Source of the DNA: Candidatus Gastranaerophilales bacterium
GTDB taxonomy: Bacteria; Cyanobacteriota; Vampirovibrionia; Gastranaerophilales; Gastranaerophilaceae
Direction of reading: 5' to 3'
NCBI GenBank assembly: GCA_017415185.1
Contig: JAFQHZ010000006.1
Location: 97,318-161,317, forward strand
DNA: 64,000 bases
Shown in pieces: positions 61,426 to 64,000 of the stretch; position 1 is the first letter of the stretch, and the number at the start of each line of letters is the position of its first letter. The position numbers and the translations under genes are program-made. Under the pieces are notes generated by a model that was not told where the DNA came from, did not search any database, and saw only the letters and a program-made list of their open reading frames with translations.

Positions 61426-62754
61426 TTATTTACCAAAAAAAACATCTAGCGCACATTTTGATGCAGCAAAAATGTCTTTAAACAATTCTGTTATTTTTCT
61501 ATCCTTAAAATAGCTGAAAAAATATTCCCTAATTTGCTTACTTTTAGAAACACAATTTGCACAAGTGATTATTTCAAAAAGCTCTTTTATCTTTTTAGGA
61601 TAATATTTTGATAAAGAATCGCTTCTTGAATATAAATTTTCTATTACATTTCTATATGAATATAAATCTTTCAAAATAAACGATTTTTCAAGCTTTTTCA
61701 TATAAATTGAAAGAGTATTTTGAGAATAATCATTGTTTTCAAGAGCAACAAGAGCAGATTCCCCTGCTAATTTTCCTGAAATCAACGCAAAGTTTGTTCC
61801 TTCAAAATGAACCCCATTAACAAAGCCTGCTGCGTCTCCTGCAATAATAACTCCGTTTGAAGTTAATTTTGGAATTTTTTTATATCCGCCTTCAGGAATC
61901 AAATGGGCGCTATATTCGATTGTTTGACCATTTTTAACCAATGGCGCAATATCAGGATGCAATTTAACTTCGTCTAATATTTCATTAATATTTAATTTAT
62001 TTCTTGATAAATCGGCCAAATTAACGCCAACGCCAAGCATTAAAGTGTCTTTAAACGTATATAAAAATGTCATCATAAAAAGATTTTTATACTGTTTCAA
62101 TTTGCCAAAATCAGAGCCAAAATATTGTTTATTAACGCCGTTTGATAAGTCGTCTTTAAGATTGAATCTTTCTTCAATTGTCTTTTTATCAAGCTTTATT
62201 GCTTCTTTAACAGACAAAATCATATCTTTAGTTTGATAATCATTTCTTAAATTTAATTCTTTAGCCAAAAGCGAATTTACGCCATCAGCCAAAATTGTAA
62301 TTGGAGCATAATATTTTTCTTGTTCTGTTTGAATTCCAACAACAGAACCATTTTCTTGAATTAAATTTTTAACCAAAGTGTTTGGAATATAATAAACGCC
62401 ATGTTTTTTAACAATTTCAATCATTTGACTTTCGAGCTGAAATCTTTTGATTGCATAAGCGCAAGTCGCTTCGTTATTTTTATAGGTCATTTCAAACGAA
62501 CCAGTTTCATTTAAAAACGACCAAGTATGAGTATTTATAACTCTTTCATATTTAAATTTATCAAAATCCTCGCCAAAAACTTCTTTTAGGGCAGTCGTAT
62601 AAACAGCTCCGCCATACATATTTTTAGACCCAGGATATTGAGCCCTTTCCACAAGTATTACTTTTTTGCCAACTCGAGCAACGCTAAGCGCAGCAGCAAC
62701 ACCACTTGGACCTGCTCCAACAACTATAACATCCGCATTAAATTTAATATCCAT
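61426..62754 (-). CDS. fixC: Electron-transfer flavoprotein:quinone oxidoreductase-like protein FixC
   Basis: A 442-residue FAD protein. VIVVGAGPSGVAAALSVARVGK is the dinucleotide site, followed by VERAQYPGSKNMYGGAVY, AGDAAGFVNGVHFEGTNFA (second FAD motif). The middle lacks the C-terminal FeS domain of mammalian ETF-QO; FixX supplies it. First gene of the operon fixC-fixX-153 aa-TPR. Confidence 0.93.
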   Translation of the reverse strand: MDIKFNADVIVVGAGPSGVAAALSVARVGKKVILVERAQYPGSKNMYGGAVYTTALKEVFGEDFDKFKYERVINTHTWSFLNETGSFEMTYKNNEATCAYAIKRFQLESQMIEIVKKHGVYYIPNTLVKNLIQENGSVVGIQTEQEKYYAPITILADGVNSLLAKELNLRNDYQTKDMILSVKEAIKLDKKTIEERFNLKDDLSNGVNKQYFGSDFGKLKQYKNLFMMTFLYTFKDTLMLGVGVNLADLSRNKLNINEILDEVKLHPDIAPLVKNGQTIEYSAHLIPEGGYKKIPKLTSNGVIIAGDAAGFVNGVHFEGTNFALISGKLAGESALVALENNDYSQNTLSIYMKKLEKSFILKDLYSYRNVIENLYSRSDSLSKYYPKKIKELFEIITCANCVSKSKQIREYFFSYFKDRKITELFKDIFAASKCALDVFFGK

Positions 62755-62828
62755 ATTTCAATTTTACGATTTATTTAACAAAATTGCAATTATTTGCCCT
62801 GTTAATAATAAGTGTATAGAATAATTAT

Positions 62829-63938
62829 ATGAAAACTTTAAGCCTTATTATTCCAATTTTCAATGAAGAAAAAACTTTAGAATCAATTGTTCAAAAAACT
62901 CTTGAAATCGAAAAAGACGAACGTGCAATTAAAAACAATATTTCACTAGAGCTTGTTTTGGTTGACGACTGTTCAAGTGATAATAGCCTTGAAATTGCTC
63001 AAAATTTAGCAAAAAACAACAATAAAATCAAAGTTTTTTCTCATTCAAAAAACCAAGGAAAAGGCGCTGCGCTAAAAACAGGCTTCAAAGGTGCAACAGG
63101 CGATTTCATCGGAATTCAAGACGCTGATAACGAATATAATCCTTTTGATTATTTAAAATTAATTGAGCCATTATTAAACGATAAAGCAGACGTGGTTTAT
63201 GGTTCAAGATATTTAAAACAAGATACAAGAAGAATTCTTTATTTTTGGCATACATTTATGAATAAAGGCTTAACGCTTTTGACAAATATGTATACCAATC
63301 TTGATATTACAGATATGGAAACTTGTTATAAGCTTTTTAAAAAAGATGTGATTAAAAGCATTGTGCCATATTTAAAAGAAAACCGTTTTGGTTTTGAACC
63401 CGAAGTTACAATTTATGTTGCAAAAGGGAAATATAGGGTTTATGAATGCGCTATTAGCTACAACCCAAGAACCTATGAAGAAGGCAAAAAAATTGGCGCA
63501 AAAGACGGACTTCGTGCACTTTATTGCATTTTGCATTATGGCGGACAATATGCACCATTGCCTATGCAAATTCTTTTGTATTTGTTCATTGGCGGTTTGA
63601 GCGCAATTGTCAACATTGGAGCGTTTTTAATTTTAACCAAAATTTTTGAATGTTTGCTTTTAAATATTGCAATTGCTTTTATAATTTCCGCCCTAACAAA
63701 TTATCTTCTTTGCATTTCATTGCTTTTCAAACACAAGGCAAGATGGAGTTCTTTTGGAGAAATTGTTACCTATATAATCACTCTTTTAATTATGGGCGCA
63801 TTTGATTATTATTCAACTTATTGGTTCTTATTAATTGGAATGAACAATTTCTGGGCAAAATCATTATCAAGCTTAATTGGCGTAATTGGAAATTTTGCAT
63901 TGAGAAAATATTTCGTTTTCCAAGAAAAGAAAAATTAA
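62829..63938 (+). CDS. GT2 glycosyltransferase fused to GtrA-like membrane domain
   Basis: A 369-residue fusion. Residues 1-235 are a dolichol-phosphate-mannose-synthase-like GT2 (SLIIPIFNEE, VLVDDCSSDNS, GIQDADNEY with DAD for metal/UDP-sugar, RFGFEPEVT). Residues about 245-365 form a four-helix GtrA-type membrane domain (YLFIGGLSAIVNIGAFLIL) that flips or holds the lipid-linked sugar. It likely makes an undecaprenyl-phosphate sugar for envelope glycans. Divergent from fixC. Confidence 0.92.
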   Translation: MKTLSLIIPIFNEEKTLESIVQKTLEIEKDERAIKNNISLELVLVDDCSSDNSLEIAQNLAKNNNKIKVFSHSKNQGKGAALKTGFKGATGDFIGIQDADNEYNPFDYLKLIEPLLNDKADVVYGSRYLKQDTRRILYFWHTFMNKGLTLLTNMYTNLDITDMETCYKLFKKDVIKSIVPYLKENRFGFEPEVTIYVAKGKYRVYECAISYNPRTYEEGKKIGAKDGLRALYCILHYGGQYAPLPMQILLYLFIGGLSAIVNIGAFLILTKIFECLLLNIAIAFIISALTNYLLCISLLFKHKARWSSFGEIVTYIITLLIMGAFDYYSTYWFLLIGMNNFWAKSLSSLIGVIGNFALRKYFVFQEKKN

Positions 63939-64000
63939 TTACTTCATTTAACCTAAATTATTAGAATTCCCTTTTAATATATATATATATATTAAGATTA
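63939..64000. other. AT-rich right edge
   Basis: Contains a run of alternating T/A from about 63977; no gene or clear terminator is seen before the window ends. Confidence 0.5.

Overview
The window is an AT-rich bacterial chromosome segment, densely packed on both strands. It most resembles a non-photosynthetic relative of the Cyanobacteria (Vampirovibrionia/Melainabacteria, gut Gastranaerophilales type). This is inferred from a minC-minD-minE set, an SLH-domain surface protein, a pilin-like protein with the KGFTLAEALVTL prepilin start, anaerobic metabolism genes (nrdD, nrdG, fixC, fixX), very low GC, and several small lineage-type proteins that share a short N-terminal I-S/N-F-K/G motif. No 16S gene is present, so the placement is a judgement, not a proof.

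Layout. 0-4.6 kb: the end of an unknown gene, a small secreted protein, a leftward minC-minD-minE-rplI cluster, and an 84-residue protein behind a near-consensus promoter. 4.6-12.5 kb: glyA, a WecA/TagO-type sugar-phosphate transferase, a predicted HExxH metalloprotease, a DegT-type aminotransferase, an AAA ATPase, tyrS and a small membrane protein. 12.5-24.7 kb: hisF with a GGDEF protein, a class A beta-lactamase-fold hydrolase, an SLH protein, infC with an ATT start, mtnA, ruvC, a large membrane protein, a glutaminase-defective NadE, and an OmpH/Skp-like protein. 25-34.5 kb: nrdD, bioD/bioB, a 970-residue coiled-coil/EF-hand protein, a GspF/PilC protein and a zinc-ribbon protein.

34.6-45 kb is the accessory-looking part: an E1-like ThiF protein, a miniature FtsZ-like protein, a kinase-fold protein, a WYL regulator with a putative operator shared with the FtsZ-like gene, two unknown proteins, a metallophosphoesterase, a 46-residue small protein, a 0.7 kb stretch of palindromic repeats, and an hsdM/hsdS pair whose M subunit carries its own PD-(D/E)xK nuclease domain. 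A tRNA-Ser(GCU) gene closes it.

45-64 kb returns to housekeeping: lytic transglycosylase, dprA-topA-aroE, a pilin-like protein, prfB (with the programmed +1 frameshift) and hisS. A five-gene TolC/HlyD/YbhFSR-like exporter operon follows, then nrdG, a fixC-fixX-led leftward operon with a tandem-repeat protein and a TPR protein, and a GT2-GtrA fusion glycosyltransferase.

The most unusual signals are a 28-base intergenic repeat embedded between duplicated terminators at two loci (17.1 and 27.3 kb), the mini-FtsZ gene with its shared operator-like box, the recurring N-terminal motif in otherwise unrelated proteins, the inactive-looking glutaminase domain of NadE, and the long acidic tail on MinE.
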